From: an uncultured Planctomycetaceae bacterium
GTDB taxonomy: Bacteria > Planctomycetota > Planctomycetia > Planctomycetales > Planctomycetaceae
Direction: 5' to 3'
DNA: 64,000 nucleotides
Assembly (NCBI GenBank): GCA_943787265.1
Contig: CALSLT010000022.1
Location: forward strand, 1 to 64,000
Part shown: one piece after another, positions 1 through 9,432 of the stretch
How positions within the stretch are numbered: the first letter of the stretch is position 1
Layout of the letters: each line of letters opens with the position of its first letter
Translations under genes and position numbers: made by a program
Notes under the pieces: generated by a model
Database searches by the model: none
What the model was told of the DNA's origin: nothing
Seen by the model: only the letters and a program-made list of their open reading frames with translations

Positions 1-843
1 AAAGAACACTTCGGACCTCTGCTCAGGAAGTAGAAATCCCAAGTAGCGAATTAGCAGCCCCGATTTGTCATTCCGGTGTGGAACAGCATTCGCGAACCTG
101 GCTTCGTCAAATCCATTTTGAATGACGTGAAATCGTTCTTTGGGGGTCTCCGAGTACCTGTCCTGCAGTACTTCAGAATGATTCTTGCTGACGTTAATGA
201 TTCCATCGGCGCCCGAAAACCACCGACGTTCATTGATGCGATCTCGCAACGCCCGCATCGGCTGCAAGCGTCCACGTCCCCCAAAACGTACCGGATTGCC
301 GACCCAAAGGTCGCGCACATCAATCACCAACGATAGTGTCGGCGACTTTTGTTTTAGACGATACGCAACTTCGAGTGCGCTTGGACTTCCAACGCTCACA
401 AGCACGACATCGACAGCTGCCGCAATTCTCGCAGCCTCCTGAAATGCCCCCGCTCGCCAGCACGCATGGTCGTCTGGGTACAACCTTGCAGCTGCCCAAT
501 ACTTCCCTATTCGGCGGCGTGCTCGATGTAGAGGAGTCAGGCGGGAAGGGATACGCTTGATCCGGTCACTATGGACATGGACCGGTTTGAATGAATCGTC
601 CGTGACCCCATGACCCCTGATGCGTCTTCCGTGACAACCCACAACGTCATGGCCAGCAGCAGCGAGCAGCTCGGCTTGGTAGTCAGACTCGTTGTATTCC
701 TGAACCGCCTCTTGGCGGAAAAGTTGTGCAAAACACATCAGTATTCGGAGCGGTCGTGGGGCTTCATTTACTCCCGTCGGACAGGATGGAGTCGTAGCGG
801 CTGGTGAATTGCAATCGGTCACGAGAATTTGATCAGCCTCCAT
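1..843 (-). CDS. Glycosyltransferase, GT4-like N-terminal part (runs off the window)
   Basis: An open frame of 281 codons starts at ATG 843, preceded in frame by a TGA, and leaves the window at base 1. The middle and end look like the N-terminal (acceptor) half of a GT4 glycosyltransferase: a stretch reading LVIDVRDLW, then GADGIINVSK and VIQNGFDEARF, the usual 'D-x-R-D-x-W ... V-S-x-x-x ... I-P-N-G-F-D' layout at the domain junction. It would add a sugar to a lipid-linked glycan in the cytoplasm. It is the last visible gene of the minus-strand polysaccharide locus. The first 30 residues before LRILMCFAQLF fit the family poorly, so the true start may be internal or the N-terminus may carry an indel like its neighbours. 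Confidence 0.7.
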   Translation of the reverse strand, partial: MEADQILVTDCNSPAATTPSCPTGVNEAPRPLRILMCFAQLFRQEAVQEYNESDYQAELLAAAGHDVVGCHGRRIRGHGVTDDSFKPVHVHSDRIKRIPSRLTPLHRARRRIGKYWAAARLYPDDHACWRAGAFQEAARIAAAVDVVLVSVGSPSALEVAYRLKQKSPTLSLVIDVRDLWVGNPVRFGGRGRLQPMRALRDRINERRWFSGADGIINVSKNHSEVLQDRYSETPKERFHVIQNGFDEARFANAVPHRNDKSGLLIRYLGFLLPEQRSEVFF

Positions 844-845
844 TC

Positions 846-1189
846 AAGGGCGTGTCGCCTACATTCTTTTGGATGACTCTCGAGGGAATTTCCAATTCAG
901 GCTTGGATCCCGTTCTCTTTCAACGGCAGCCTAATATTGGTCCCGTAGACGGCGGAGAAGCTGATCGCAGTCTTTTGACCAGCTGCTCGGATCGACCAAA
1001 TTTATCAAAGGTACTGATGTGTTGGCTATTGTCCCATTCCGGATGCTGTTCGTGATACCCTGCCTCGATACTGGTTGTCCGAAGTTATTCCGTCTCCGTC
1101 GTAGCTGAGCCACAAACTCCTAGGGGCTCAGCTAGATAGTCAAATGGAGATGTCGATCACCAAATCGATTGTCCAATCAAAGTTACACT
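846..1189. other. No supported gene
   Basis: Both strands carry only short open frames. A minus-strand stretch of 54 codons (about 1078-917) is open but matches no family I recognise. It may be one more fragment of the broken polysaccharide genes around it. Confidence 0.4.
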
Positions 1190-2435
1190 CGCGGTCACCT
1201 GCAGATCGAAATGCTGTATCACTATTTGCGAAATCAGGCAACCTCGTGTAGCCTTGGGCGAAAGTTGCAGCATCTCGCCAGCGGTCTGTCGAAATGACTC
1301 CATCGCCTGGTCAGTACAGAATTTTTTCAGCAGCTAGACTCGAATTCTGTTTGAATTGCCGGATCGCTGCTCGAGTCATCGAATTAAGCCCATCTGCAAG
1401 AGCGCGAGCGGTAAAGTCTTGTGTCACCAAGCCGAGTTCATGAGAGTTAACGATGGGACAGCCATTGATGGAGACGGTCCAATGGCTACTGCCAGACGAG
1501 CCTGAATGAACTCGAAAAAATTTTATTTGGCAGCGCGTGCTCATGAATTCACACTAACCGGATCGAGCAGGTAAACTCCGACATCATACTGATTGATCGT
1601 GTCAACGATCGATTCGGGGGCAACCGAATCATGAATGAAAGTACGGCCCAGACGACTGAGCGTGACTAGCCAATCGTGCAAAATCAGCTGACTGCCTATC
1701 CCCAGTTAGCATCAGATGCAATTCGAAATGTTCCGGCAATAGCGAAACCGCCTCGACAAGACGATTGATTCCACGAGAACGACGATATGCTCCGTGATGA
1801 ATGAGTCGGATTTTACTCTGTTCTCGTCAATTCCGCTGGGCTTAACCGGAGAGTAAGCAGGACAGTTAGGGTGTTATCAAACACTCAATACCGCAGAGGT
1901 CTGCATAACACTGACCAACTCTCCTGCGCCACTGTAGAGACGGCGTCGGCCAGTGGCATGAACTGTTTGCACATTTTTTCGATAGTACTCCATTCCCACT
2001 GCGTTCCGTCTGCCGCATCGTCGGACTGCTGGCCTGGGTAGTTACTCATGAGCGTCAAAAAAAAGAACTCTACTGTCTCGTTTGTTCCGAATACGAAACG
2101 GGGGAGCGATTCGAAATCGTTGGCGACGATTACTTTGCCTTTTAGTCTGAGTAGTGCTCTTTCAATGTTTTTGACGATAGGTTGCGACCAATAAACACAC
2201 ATTCACCAGAATCCGCCTGTCAGGAGAATCTTTCGTTTCAGTTTTCTCCCACGGCGAAGCCAGAGTCCGGCGTCCCCCTTCGTGACTCACTCTGTAGTGA
2301 GTCGCATTCTCGATCTCCATGGACCCAGGCGAAATGCAAGCGACGCTGCCAAGTTGAAGAAGCGTTTTGATCTGACGAATAACTCGGGAATCCTTCGACA
2401 CATCAGTTACCCGCAATTACTATGAAATCAAACAT
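1190..2435 (-). pseudogene. Broken glycosyltransferase (GT4 family)
   Basis: Pieces of one glycosyltransferase are spread over all three minus frames in the right order. They are an N-terminus (VTDVSKDSRVIRQIKTLLQ near 2416), a mid N-domain piece with VIVANDFESLP and a following FxxxxSNYPGQQSDD segment near 2100, the domain junction IRLIHHGAYRRSRGINRLVE near 1800, then HLMLTGD, and a C-terminal piece with IVNSHELGLVTQDFTARALA near 1430. At least four single-base frame changes separate them, so no functional enzyme can be read. The intact form would have been a cytoplasmic sugar transferase of the surface polysaccharide pathway. It lies between the broken epimerase gene and the glycosyltransferase at the window edge. 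Exact ends are uncertain. Confidence 0.75.
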
Positions 2436-2487
2436 CAAAATGCCTGTCTTCCTGTGCTGCGAAGACTCTCAATCAGTCGAGTCTGGC

Positions 2488-3582
2488 TTAGTCGAAAGCC
2501 ACTGAACCCAAGTGTTTGACAATTCGAGCTGAAGCCCCAACCGATCCATAAATGTCGTCGGCGGCGGAGAATACATATTCTTCGCCTAGAAAATCCCAAA
2601 ACAGCCGCAAGGATCTTCGAAGGGGTCACTTCCGGTTACGACGTTCACACCGGCATCAACAAGTTCGGTCCACTCGGTTTCGTCACGAACCTTGTCACGC
2701 ATGGCTTTCGAAGCCAATAGGCTTCCTTTTGAACGCCTCCCGAATCTGTAACGATGAGTTCTTGCGCGTTGCTGAAGTCCTACCATTTGACGGTAGGATA
2801 TCGGATCAATCGTCTGAATTTTTCCCAGTTCGAATCCCATACTTCTTAAGTCGATCCACGGTTCTGGGGTGGACTGGCCAAATTACATTTAGCGGAATTT
2901 CATTAAGTGCTCCAACAATTCCTGCCAGACGATTAATGTTATCGGTATTTTCAGCACGATGGATTGTCGGCAAGGATGAATGGGCTTTCTGAATCGTAAA
3001 CTCCATTCGATAGGTCGACATCCGCACCGAGATTGCCGTAGTGATTGACCATGTCTCGCCATCACGTCACCGACGACATGTACATTGTTAGTGATTCCCC
3101 TCACGAGCAAGATTTTCTGCAGCGGCGTTCGAGGGACCAAAAAATGCAGCGATGCCAAGTGGTCTGCAACGACCTCGATTAATTTCTTCAGGCATAGTGC
3201 GGTTGTAGCTTCGCAGCCCAGCCTCAACATGCGCTATCGGGATACCCAAGTTTTGATGCAACCAGTGAGCCGGCGATGGTCGAGTTCGTATCACCGTACA
3301 CGATGAGCACGTTTGGTCGCTGCTCAACGTAGTCAGTTCCTCAAGCCCAATCATTATCCGCGCGGTCTGCATTGCCATGAGTGCCACTGCCGACCTCAAG
3401 ATTCTTCCAAGGTTGGGGAATTCCGAGTTCCTGGAAGAATATATCTGACATACCATGGTCATCAGTGTTGACCAGAATGCACAATTTTCCTCAGTCAGCG
3501 TGGTGTCATTTGTACTCATCATGCAGCGACTGACCGCTGCAGCTTTGATAAACTGCGGCCTCGCACCAACCACGGTGGACAA
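2488..3582 (-). pseudogene. wbpI: Broken UDP-sugar 2-epimerase (WecB/WbpI family)
   Basis: The N-terminus reads STVVGARPQFIKAAAVSR, the signature of non-hydrolysing UDP-GlcNAc 2-epimerases. It is followed by GIPIAHVEAGLRSYNRTMPE near 3220. The sequence then continues in another frame with VVADHLASLHF and NVHVVGD, then KIQTIDPISYRQM near 2800, RDETEWTELVDAGVNVVTGS near 2640, and a C-terminus ending HLGSVAFD at a TAA (2490-2488). All landmarks of the family are present and in order, but in at least five changing frames. Neighbouring wbpB, wbpD, wbpE, wbpG, hisH and hisF genes suggest the substrate was UDP-GlcNAc3NAcA (WbpI role) rather than plain UDP-GlcNAc; this is inference from context. Confidence 0.8.
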
Positions 3583-3603
3583 TTTGAAGCTGTCGACGCA
3601 TTT

Positions 3604-4832
3604 TCAGGCTCTCAGGTCATGCTGCACCGGACGACACGGCGATACACCGACTGTATCGCCCGGAACAACTCTACCCGTTTTTTTGTCAGTCTTGTATTTG
3701 CTATGAGGAACCGGCGGCGAGTTCAGGTAGTCCTCAAAACTGTGACATGCTCAATCCCCATTTTCGCAGCACAAACTCGTATTGTTGTCGAAGCTGAGAG
3801 GGCTGCAAATAGCGGCTTCTGCAATTCTACAGGACCGCTTCATCTCGACTTAGCTTGCCTGCAGAAATGAGAGCGGATAAGTGTGGCCTTCGCTTATCGA
3901 CGCCGAATTTACGAGGTAAAATATACCCTTGGTAGAAACTCAGTGAATGAAGACTCGTAATGTTTTGCCCGATATGGTCCGCCAGCCGAGCGTATTTTTG
4001 TAGCTGATCCATCGCTGCCTGTTTGTCGTACTGCATGTAATTCAATGGATAGGCGTGACGAATTCGACGAATTCGTCTGTAGTAACATTCCAGTGTTAGG
4101 TTACCAGCGATCGGAAACGACTTGATAGGAACTGTTCCATGTTTTCGATGAATGGCTTTTAGATTAACGGCGTCGAAACTTGCTATGCGTCCAGGCGCGA
4201 GGCATGTTACCTTCAGTTGCGTGATTGAACCCCATAATTAGGTATTTTACGCCGTGTTTAATTGCCTGCTGATACAGAACCGCATAGATGGCAAGATCAG
4301 TCAGTAGCTCGATGTCGATAACTGACGCTTTGACGAAACTGAGCTGCAAGTCTCTGAACTCTTCCCAGTCGATAACGTGTGTATAAAGATCGATATCCAG
4401 AAGTTGGACGATTTGCTGAATGTTTTTGACTGCGAGTTCTGAGTCCCACCCATTGTCGAGATGTACTGCCAGTGGGCGAATGCCATTCTCTTTCATCATG
4501 TAGGCCAGGTATGAGCTATCTACACCTCCACTTACGCCTAAAATCGCGTCATACTTCCGGCCTTTGCCTGCTTTTTTGACGGTTGCGAACAATTCGTCCA
4601 AGTTGAGTTCGCCACTCGCTTGTCGCTCGCTTAGATTCTTAAGATTCCGTTTCTTTTTTGCGCAATGTGAACACTGGCCACTCTCATCAAATGAAATCTC
4701 AGGGTCTGTAGTATCCATAACACAACTAGTGCATATTTGGTAGCCGTGGGTAGTCGTGTCCGGCGACCAGTAGAAATCGTCTGAGATCGTTACGTCAGGC
4801 GACATTTTGGCATTGGCGACAGTTGTCATCAA
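3604..4832 (-). pseudogene. wbpG: Broken N-acetyl sugar amidotransferase (WbpG family)
   Basis: The first 220 residues are intact: a Cys cluster ICTSCVMDTTDP (34-44) and CSHC (54-57), then the PP-loop ATPase motif SGGVDSS (101-107) and NHATEGNMPRAW. The frame breaks near 4167. The next frame continues NLKAIHRKHGTVPIKSF, then further shifts lead to FYQGYILPRKFGVDKRRPHL and finally EFVLRKWGLS and DYLNSPPVP, as expected for the family's C-terminus. WbpG uses ammonia from HisH/HisF paralogues to turn an acetamido group of a uronic acid sugar into an acetamidino group. It overlaps the hisF paralogue upstream by about 38 bases, or starts at the internal ATG at 4805. Several indels make it non-functional as read. 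Confidence 0.85.
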
Positions 4833-5589
4833 ACATCTCCATTATATGTTTACGATCAGGGTAGCTAACCAGCACTGCTCGGTGCGGTCCTTGAAAAACG
4901 AAGATGCTTGCTGCAGCTGCGGCTGCAGCATTCCCTTCTTTAACGGCTGAAAGGAAGTCCAGATTGGTGGCCGCACCGCCGCATGCCACTACGGGAACAC
5001 ATGAATGGTCTGTGACCGTTTTGATAAGGTTCAAATCGTACCCGGACATAATTCCGTCTCGGTCGACTGAGTTAACAAGAATCTCACCGCACCCTTGGTT
5101 CTGGCAGCGTCGAACGTAGTCCGCGAACTTGAGTCGAACGTTCTGAGTTGCTCCTCGGATGACCGCCGTGTACGTACCGAACATTCGCTTTCGGGCATCG
5201 ACCGAAACGACAACGGCCTGAGAACCGTATTTGTTCGCGATGGAAGTGAGTAATTCAGGTTGAGTGTATGCGGAAGTGTTCAGACAGACTTTATCTACAC
5301 CTGCCGCGAATAGTTCGTCAGCGTGCTCCAGGCTTGTAATGCCTCCACCATAGGTGATGGGCATAAAGCACTCTGCTGCTACCTGCTGGATATAGTCAGT
5401 GTCGGGGCCACGTTCGTTACGGTGGGCATCAATATCCAGAATCACTAGTTCATCTACTTCCTTGTCGTTGAAGATCCGGAGAATGTTCATCGGGTCGCCA
5501 ACGTAGGTTGGTTTTCGGAAGCGAATGGTCTTCACAAGCTGTCTTTTTGACAGTTGCAGGATCGGAATTATTCTAGGTAGTCTGATCAT
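4795..5589 (-). CDS. hisF: HisF paralogue for acetamidino sugar synthesis
   Basis: A 264-residue (beta-alpha)8 barrel of the HisF family: IFNDKEVDELVILDIDA (39-55), PITYGGGI near 78, VNSVDRDGI and VPVVACGGA. It differs from the histidine enzyme at a key site. Where HisF has the catalytic Asp of 'C-L-D-V' near residue 11, this protein has Gln ('PILQL'). The second Asp ('VVSVDAR') is kept. This is usual for the paralogues that work with WbpG, where the HisH/HisF pair only supplies ammonia through the barrel. It overlaps hisH (ATG inside the end of hisH) and wbpG, so the three are translationally coupled. Since WbpG is broken here, the pair may have no partner. Confidence 0.87.
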   Translation of the reverse strand: MIRLPRIIPILQLSKRQLVKTIRFRKPTYVGDPMNILRIFNDKEVDELVILDIDAHRNERGPDTDYIQQVAAECFMPITYGGGITSLEHADELFAAGVDKVCLNTSAYTQPELLTSIANKYGSQAVVVSVDARKRMFGTYTAVIRGATQNVRLKFADYVRRCQNQGCGEILVNSVDRDGIMSGYDLNLIKTVTDHSCVPVVACGGAATNLDFLSAVKEGNAAAAAAASIFVFQGPHRAVLVSYPDRKHIMEMFDDNCRQCQNVA

Positions 5590-6214
5590 CAGCCACTTTT
5601 TTTACATCGAGGAATCGACTGAGCAGTTCTTTACCGAATCGATGGCTTTTTTCAGGGTGAAATTGTACGCCGAAAATGTTGTTTCGATTCACTGCTGAGG
5701 TAAATGTTATCCCATATTCAGTCGTCGCGGCGATATCACTTTCGTGCTCGCACGCCATGTAGTACGAGTGAACGAAATAGAATCTTTCCTCAGCAGAGTG
5801 GGCAAACAGGTCTGAATTCGGAGAAGATTCGGCTGAGTTCCAGGACATGTGAGGGACTGGTAAGGCTGGGTCGCTGAAGGCGGGAAATTTTTTGACGGCC
5901 GCGTCTATCCATCCAAGACCCGGCAGTTGGCCCTCTTCGCTGGAATGTGCAAGTAGTTGCATGCCGAGGCAAATACCTAGGAATGGTTTTTGGGAGTCGA
6001 TGACGCATTCCTGGAGGCTGCAGAGTAAGTCTCGATTTTTAAGGTTTGTCATGGCGGAATCGAATGAACCAACTCCTGGGAGAATGAAGTGGCTGCATGA
6101 GGCCAGTTGTTCCTTTTCGTGCGTCAGTATTGCTGCAACTCCAATGCGACGCAGCATATTAAGCAGCGAGCCGGTATTGCCCATTCCGTAATCAATCACT
6201 GCGACTTGGGTCAT
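5573..6214 (-). CDS. hisH: HisH paralogue, glutamine amidotransferase subunit
   Basis: A 213-residue class I glutamine amidotransferase. The nucleophile is Cys82 in FLGICLGMQLL, and the triad is completed by His186 and Glu188 in GVQFHPEKSH. The N-terminus VAVIDYGMGNTGSL is typical of HisH. It hydrolyses glutamine to ammonia for the HisF subunit. Its place between a glycosyltransferase and hisF-wbpG, rather than with other his genes, points to surface sugar amidination (as hisH2/hisF2 in the Pseudomonas B-band locus) rather than histidine synthesis. It overlaps hisF downstream by 17 bases, and its start overlaps the end of the upstream glycosyltransferase gene by 4 bases. Confidence 0.9.
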   Translation of the reverse strand: MTQVAVIDYGMGNTGSLLNMLRRIGVAAILTHEKEQLASCSHFILPGVGSFDSAMTNLKNRDLLCSLQECVIDSQKPFLGICLGMQLLAHSSEEGQLPGLGWIDAAVKKFPAFSDPALPVPHMSWNSAESSPNSDLFAHSAEERFYFVHSYYMACEHESDIAATTEYGITFTSAVNRNNIFGVQFHPEKSHRFGKELLSRFLDVKKVADDQTT

Positions 6215-7365
6215 AGGTTGTTCGCCGTGTTGATGCTGGACACTTCGCTATATATGCGACTTATGTGCTCAAGTTGTCTGTCTAGGTTCATCTGGGTAAG
6301 AACTTTTTTCCGGGCGGCAATACCAAGTTTGCGACGTTCAGCGGGGGCGGTTGCCAAGCGGATCATCGCGTCCGCGAGTTCAGATACGGCTCGTTGAGTT
6401 ATCAGAAGCCCTGTGTGTTCGTGTGAGATCAGTTCTGCGATTCCTCCACAGTCAGTTGCTATGCAGGGGACTGCTGCAGACGCTGCCTCGCAAAGGCTCA
6501 TTGGTAGTCCTTCCTCGCTTCCACCGTCGTCTTTTTGAGATGGCAGAAGTACAACATCGGTCTGGGTACGGATTTGATTTTGTAATTCTGAGTATGCAAG
6601 CTGACCATAAAATTCGACATTTTTAGAAAGGCCGAGGTGCTGAGTCGTCCACTGAAGGTGATGTCTTAATGGCCCGTCGCCCCAAATGCAGAGGCGGGGG
6701 GCTAAAAGCTGTTTTGAGACTTGAGCAAAGGCGGCCAGGAGTGTTTCGTGTCCCTTGCAAGGGACAAGGTTTGCAGCGATGCCGAACACGCAGTCGTCTG
6801 TCCTATGGCTGTGGATAGACTGCTCGCCTACTGGGGTCCCCAGATAGATGACTTTGCACTTCTCAGGTGGGGCTCCAAGATCGATTGCCCTGTCGCGAAG
6901 TGCCTTTGATACAAAATGAAGTTTTGTTGATCTTTGGAACAGCCTTATTAGCTTCTTCAGATAGGCTTCGTCGTACGTGGCGCAGTTGATATCTGAGCCG
7001 TGAAAAGTAACGATGAGTGGAAGCTCTGTGGATTCTATGAGACTAAGCCACTGGACTGTTTGTTTTCCGTCCTGCGCGTGCAGAATGTCTGGGCGATGGT
7101 TACTGAGAAAGCGATTCCATTCGCGAACGGAGAGACGCTCCGCAATTCCCGAAGCTACTCGGCTACTGATTCGCCGTGCAATCAGTTCACGAACTCTTGT
7201 TGACGTGGCCCGTGATTGAACCCTGGGGTGGGGGAACAAGTCAGAATTGACTTGGATGTTGCAGAATACTGCATGGCTCAGGTTCGGTGCTGGGTTTGTG
7301 AAAATTCGATAGAAGAACCACGAATTGGCAAGGCACATCTGATCCACGAGGTGGCCGACACGCAT
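6211..7365 (-). CDS. Glycosyltransferase family 4
   Basis: A 384-residue, apparently intact GT4 enzyme. The N-terminal Rossmann half holds LLIVTFHGSDIN-like residues near 130 and FVSKALRDRAIDLG. The C-terminal donor half starts near IYLGTPVGE, and holds FGIAANLVPCKGHETLLAAF and the E-x7-E nucleotide-sugar motif SEEGLPMSLCEAA near residue 295, then DCGGIAELISHEHTGLLI. It transfers a sugar from a nucleotide donor onto a membrane-linked acceptor on the cytoplasmic face. The acceptor cannot be named. It is coupled to hisH downstream (4-base overlap) and follows the methyltransferase gene by 36 bases, all on the minus strand. Confidence 0.85.
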   Translation of the reverse strand: MRVGHLVDQMCLANSWFFYRIFTNPAPNLSHAVFCNIQVNSDLFPHPRVQSRATSTRVRELIARRISSRVASGIAERLSVREWNRFLSNHRPDILHAQDGKQTVQWLSLIESTELPLIVTFHGSDINCATYDEAYLKKLIRLFQRSTKLHFVSKALRDRAIDLGAPPEKCKVIYLGTPVGEQSIHSHRTDDCVFGIAANLVPCKGHETLLAAFAQVSKQLLAPRLCIWGDGPLRHHLQWTTQHLGLSKNVEFYGQLAYSELQNQIRTQTDVVLLPSQKDDGGSEEGLPMSLCEAASAAVPCIATDCGGIAELISHEHTGLLITQRAVSELADAMIRLATAPAERRKLGIAARKKVLTQMNLDRQLEHISRIYSEVSSINTANNL

Positions 7366-7401
7366 TGAAACTACCTCGGAATGTTCCAGACTCTGGAGTA
7401 C

Positions 7402-8139
7402 CTATGAATTGGGCTTGCGGTCGAAAATTGCGAGAATATTCAGGCCTGCCTGTAATTCACGCCACACAAAGCGATCGATTCGGCACCTTATGTGTCGACC
7501 ACCTGGGATTGCCTGTGTCGTTTTTCTAGCTAAAGAAAGTACTGGGTGCTGGTCATAAAAGTGCTCAGGTGTGAAAGTGCGGAGTGATCTTGCTTTGAAT
7601 TGTTCGGAGAACAGTTCTTTCAGTTCCTTAATCGTCAGCCAATTTTCAATCGGTTGAGGAGTGAATTCTGGATTGTTTTCAAAATAGCCTTCGAGAAATG
7701 CTCCGTTTGGGGTTGTCAGTACCAGAGTGCCGTCATGTTTTAGGACGGCGGCAATTTCCTCGGCAAAGCTTCTTTGGTCTTCGACGTGTTCGATTACTTC
7801 ACTGGTCACGACGAGGTCAAATTTTTTCGTATATGTTACGGTTGCCAGTGTTCCACTTACGACGTTTGCTGAGGGCACGCGTCTCGATGCGTTTGATGCT
7901 CCGCATTCGGATGGCTCGATGCCAAACAATTCGACCTTGTTGTGAAATCGCCTTTCGATCTCTGCGAGTATCCAGCCGTTACCGCAGCCAACGTCTAGAA
8001 CTCGGATCGGTTTTGAGCGACTTTTTATTATCTTCTCAATCGCTTCTCCAACGATTCTGACTCTTGTGATAGCTGGAGGATGGTCGTATTGGTTTTCTGT
8101 GGACCATCGTTGTTCGTAGTAAGTTTTTACAGCCGTCAT
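7402..8139 (-). CDS. Class I SAM-dependent methyltransferase
   Basis: A 245-residue methyltransferase of the Methyltransf_11/23 type. The SAM-binding motif I is IRVLDVGCGNGWIL (near 45-58), followed by an acidic turn in ELFGIEPSE, motif II with FDLVVTSEVIEHVED (near 110), and LKHDGTLVLTTPNG. Such proteins in ABC-exported polysaccharide loci often methylate sugars or cap the chain. Here the substrate is unknown. Its ATG overlaps the stop of the ABC transporter ATPase gene (ATGA), so it belongs to the exporter transcription unit. No membrane segment is seen. Confidence 0.85.
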   Translation of the reverse strand: MTAVKTYYEQRWSTENQYDHPPAITRVRIVGEAIEKIIKSRSKPIRVLDVGCGNGWILAEIERRFHNKVELFGIEPSECGASNASRRVPSANVVSGTLATVTYTKKFDLVVTSEVIEHVEDQRSFAEEIAAVLKHDGTLVLTTPNGAFLEGYFENNPEFTPQPIENWLTIKELKELFSEQFKARSLRTFTPEHFYDQHPVLSLARKTTQAIPGGRHIRCRIDRFVWRELQAGLNILAIFDRKPNS

Positions 8140-9414
8140 GCTGCCGACCTTTCATGGGTCAGAGGTTCGCTTTGTTTTTCGAGTGATGCGCAGACGAGGC
8201 AGACTCCGTGTGCCTGTTTGAATGGGTGAGACGCGCCAGTCAGTATTCTTTCCTCTACTGAAAATGGCGAAAGACCGTTTATTTCACCGCGGATACCAGA
8301 CGCATCAACGAACTGGAGTGTCCAGTTGTAGTCGCCTGGAAGCAGGCACTCTGAATTGATTGCGCAGTCTAGTTTGTGGTGTCCGTCGCTAAGTGCTCCG
8401 CAGGGAATTTCACGCGTGGTGATGCTGGAAACTCTCAGGCGGTCGGATTTTCGTGTCAACATGATCAATAGGTGTAGATCACGGGATTGTTTCAGTACGT
8501 CGACGGCAACTTTTAATCGGCTGTTCTGTCCCATGTTCAGGCGGCGGACTGTGTTGCCGTGCTTCTCGCTTGTTAGTGCGAACTCTCGAAGTGTGTAACC
8601 AGGAATTTTCAGTGGGAGATCTGTCCCTTCGCTGTCGTCATCAGCAAGTGAGTTGTAGTGTGAGACTCCAGATGCGGTGTCCCCATCGAATGTTACTTGC
8701 CCATCAGAAAGGACAATTGCTCTGCTGCAAAGTGCCGAGACTGCTGCCATGTTGTGACTGACAAACAGGACGGTTCGGCCGGATGCTGCAACGTTACTCA
8801 TCGTTCCAAGACACTTTTTTTGAAACTCAACGTCGCCAACCGCGAGTACCTCATCGACAATCAGTATCTCCGGTTCAAGAAAAGCTGCTACGGCAAATGC
8901 TAGCCGCACTCGCATGCCACTAGAGTATCGTTTTACGGGAGTGTCTAGAAATTTTTCGACGCCGGAGTAGTCGACGATGGCATCGAACTTCTTTTCGATT
9001 TCGCGGCGACGCATCCCCAGGATTGCTCCGTTCAGAAACACGTTTTCGCGGCCAGTGAGTTCTTGATGAAAACCGGTACCCAACTTCCAGGAGACTGCCG
9101 ACTCGCCCGTTTATTTCGACTCGTCCGCGTGACGGCGGTGTGATGCCGCTTAGGATTTTCAAAAGCGTCGATTTTCCAGCGCCGTTGCGACCAATGACGC
9201 CGACAACCTCGCCGTCAGAGACTTTGAAGTCGATGTTCCGCAATGCCCAGAATTCTTCGCTTAGCCCACTCGCGCCCCCGTTTCGGATTCGTGCCAATGG
9301 TCCTGTTGCGAATCCAACGATTGCCTCTCGGAATGTTCGGGCAGCGCGGCCTGGAGAGCTGCCAATTCTGTAAGATTTGCCAAGGGAAGAAACAGAAAGC
9401 ACCGTATCGGTCAT
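8136..9414 (-). pseudogene. wzt: Polysaccharide ABC transporter ATPase (Wzt-type), frameshifted
   Basis: The first part carries Walker A (GRNGAGKSTLLK) and ends its good match at GRVGSLLEVG near 9083. The protein then continues one frame over from TGFHQELTGRENVFLNGAIL through the signature YSSGMRVRLAFAVA, Walker B LIVDEVLAVGD and the H-loop VLFVSHNM. A C-terminal domain of about 150 residues follows, like the carbohydrate-recognising Wzt tail. One extra base in the run GTTGGGTACCGG near 9080 explains the break. Without it the gene would encode about 425 residues. It would energise export of the glycan with the permease just upstream (18-base gap). It may be a true lesion or a single sequencing error. 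Confidence 0.88.
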
Positions 9415-9432
9415 AGGTATTCAATCCTGACG

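Noticed and set aside
4795-6214. hisH and hisF as histidine biosynthesis genes
   Set aside because: No other his gene is near, the HisF Asp11 equivalent is replaced by Gln, and the neighbours are wbpG and glycosyltransferases.
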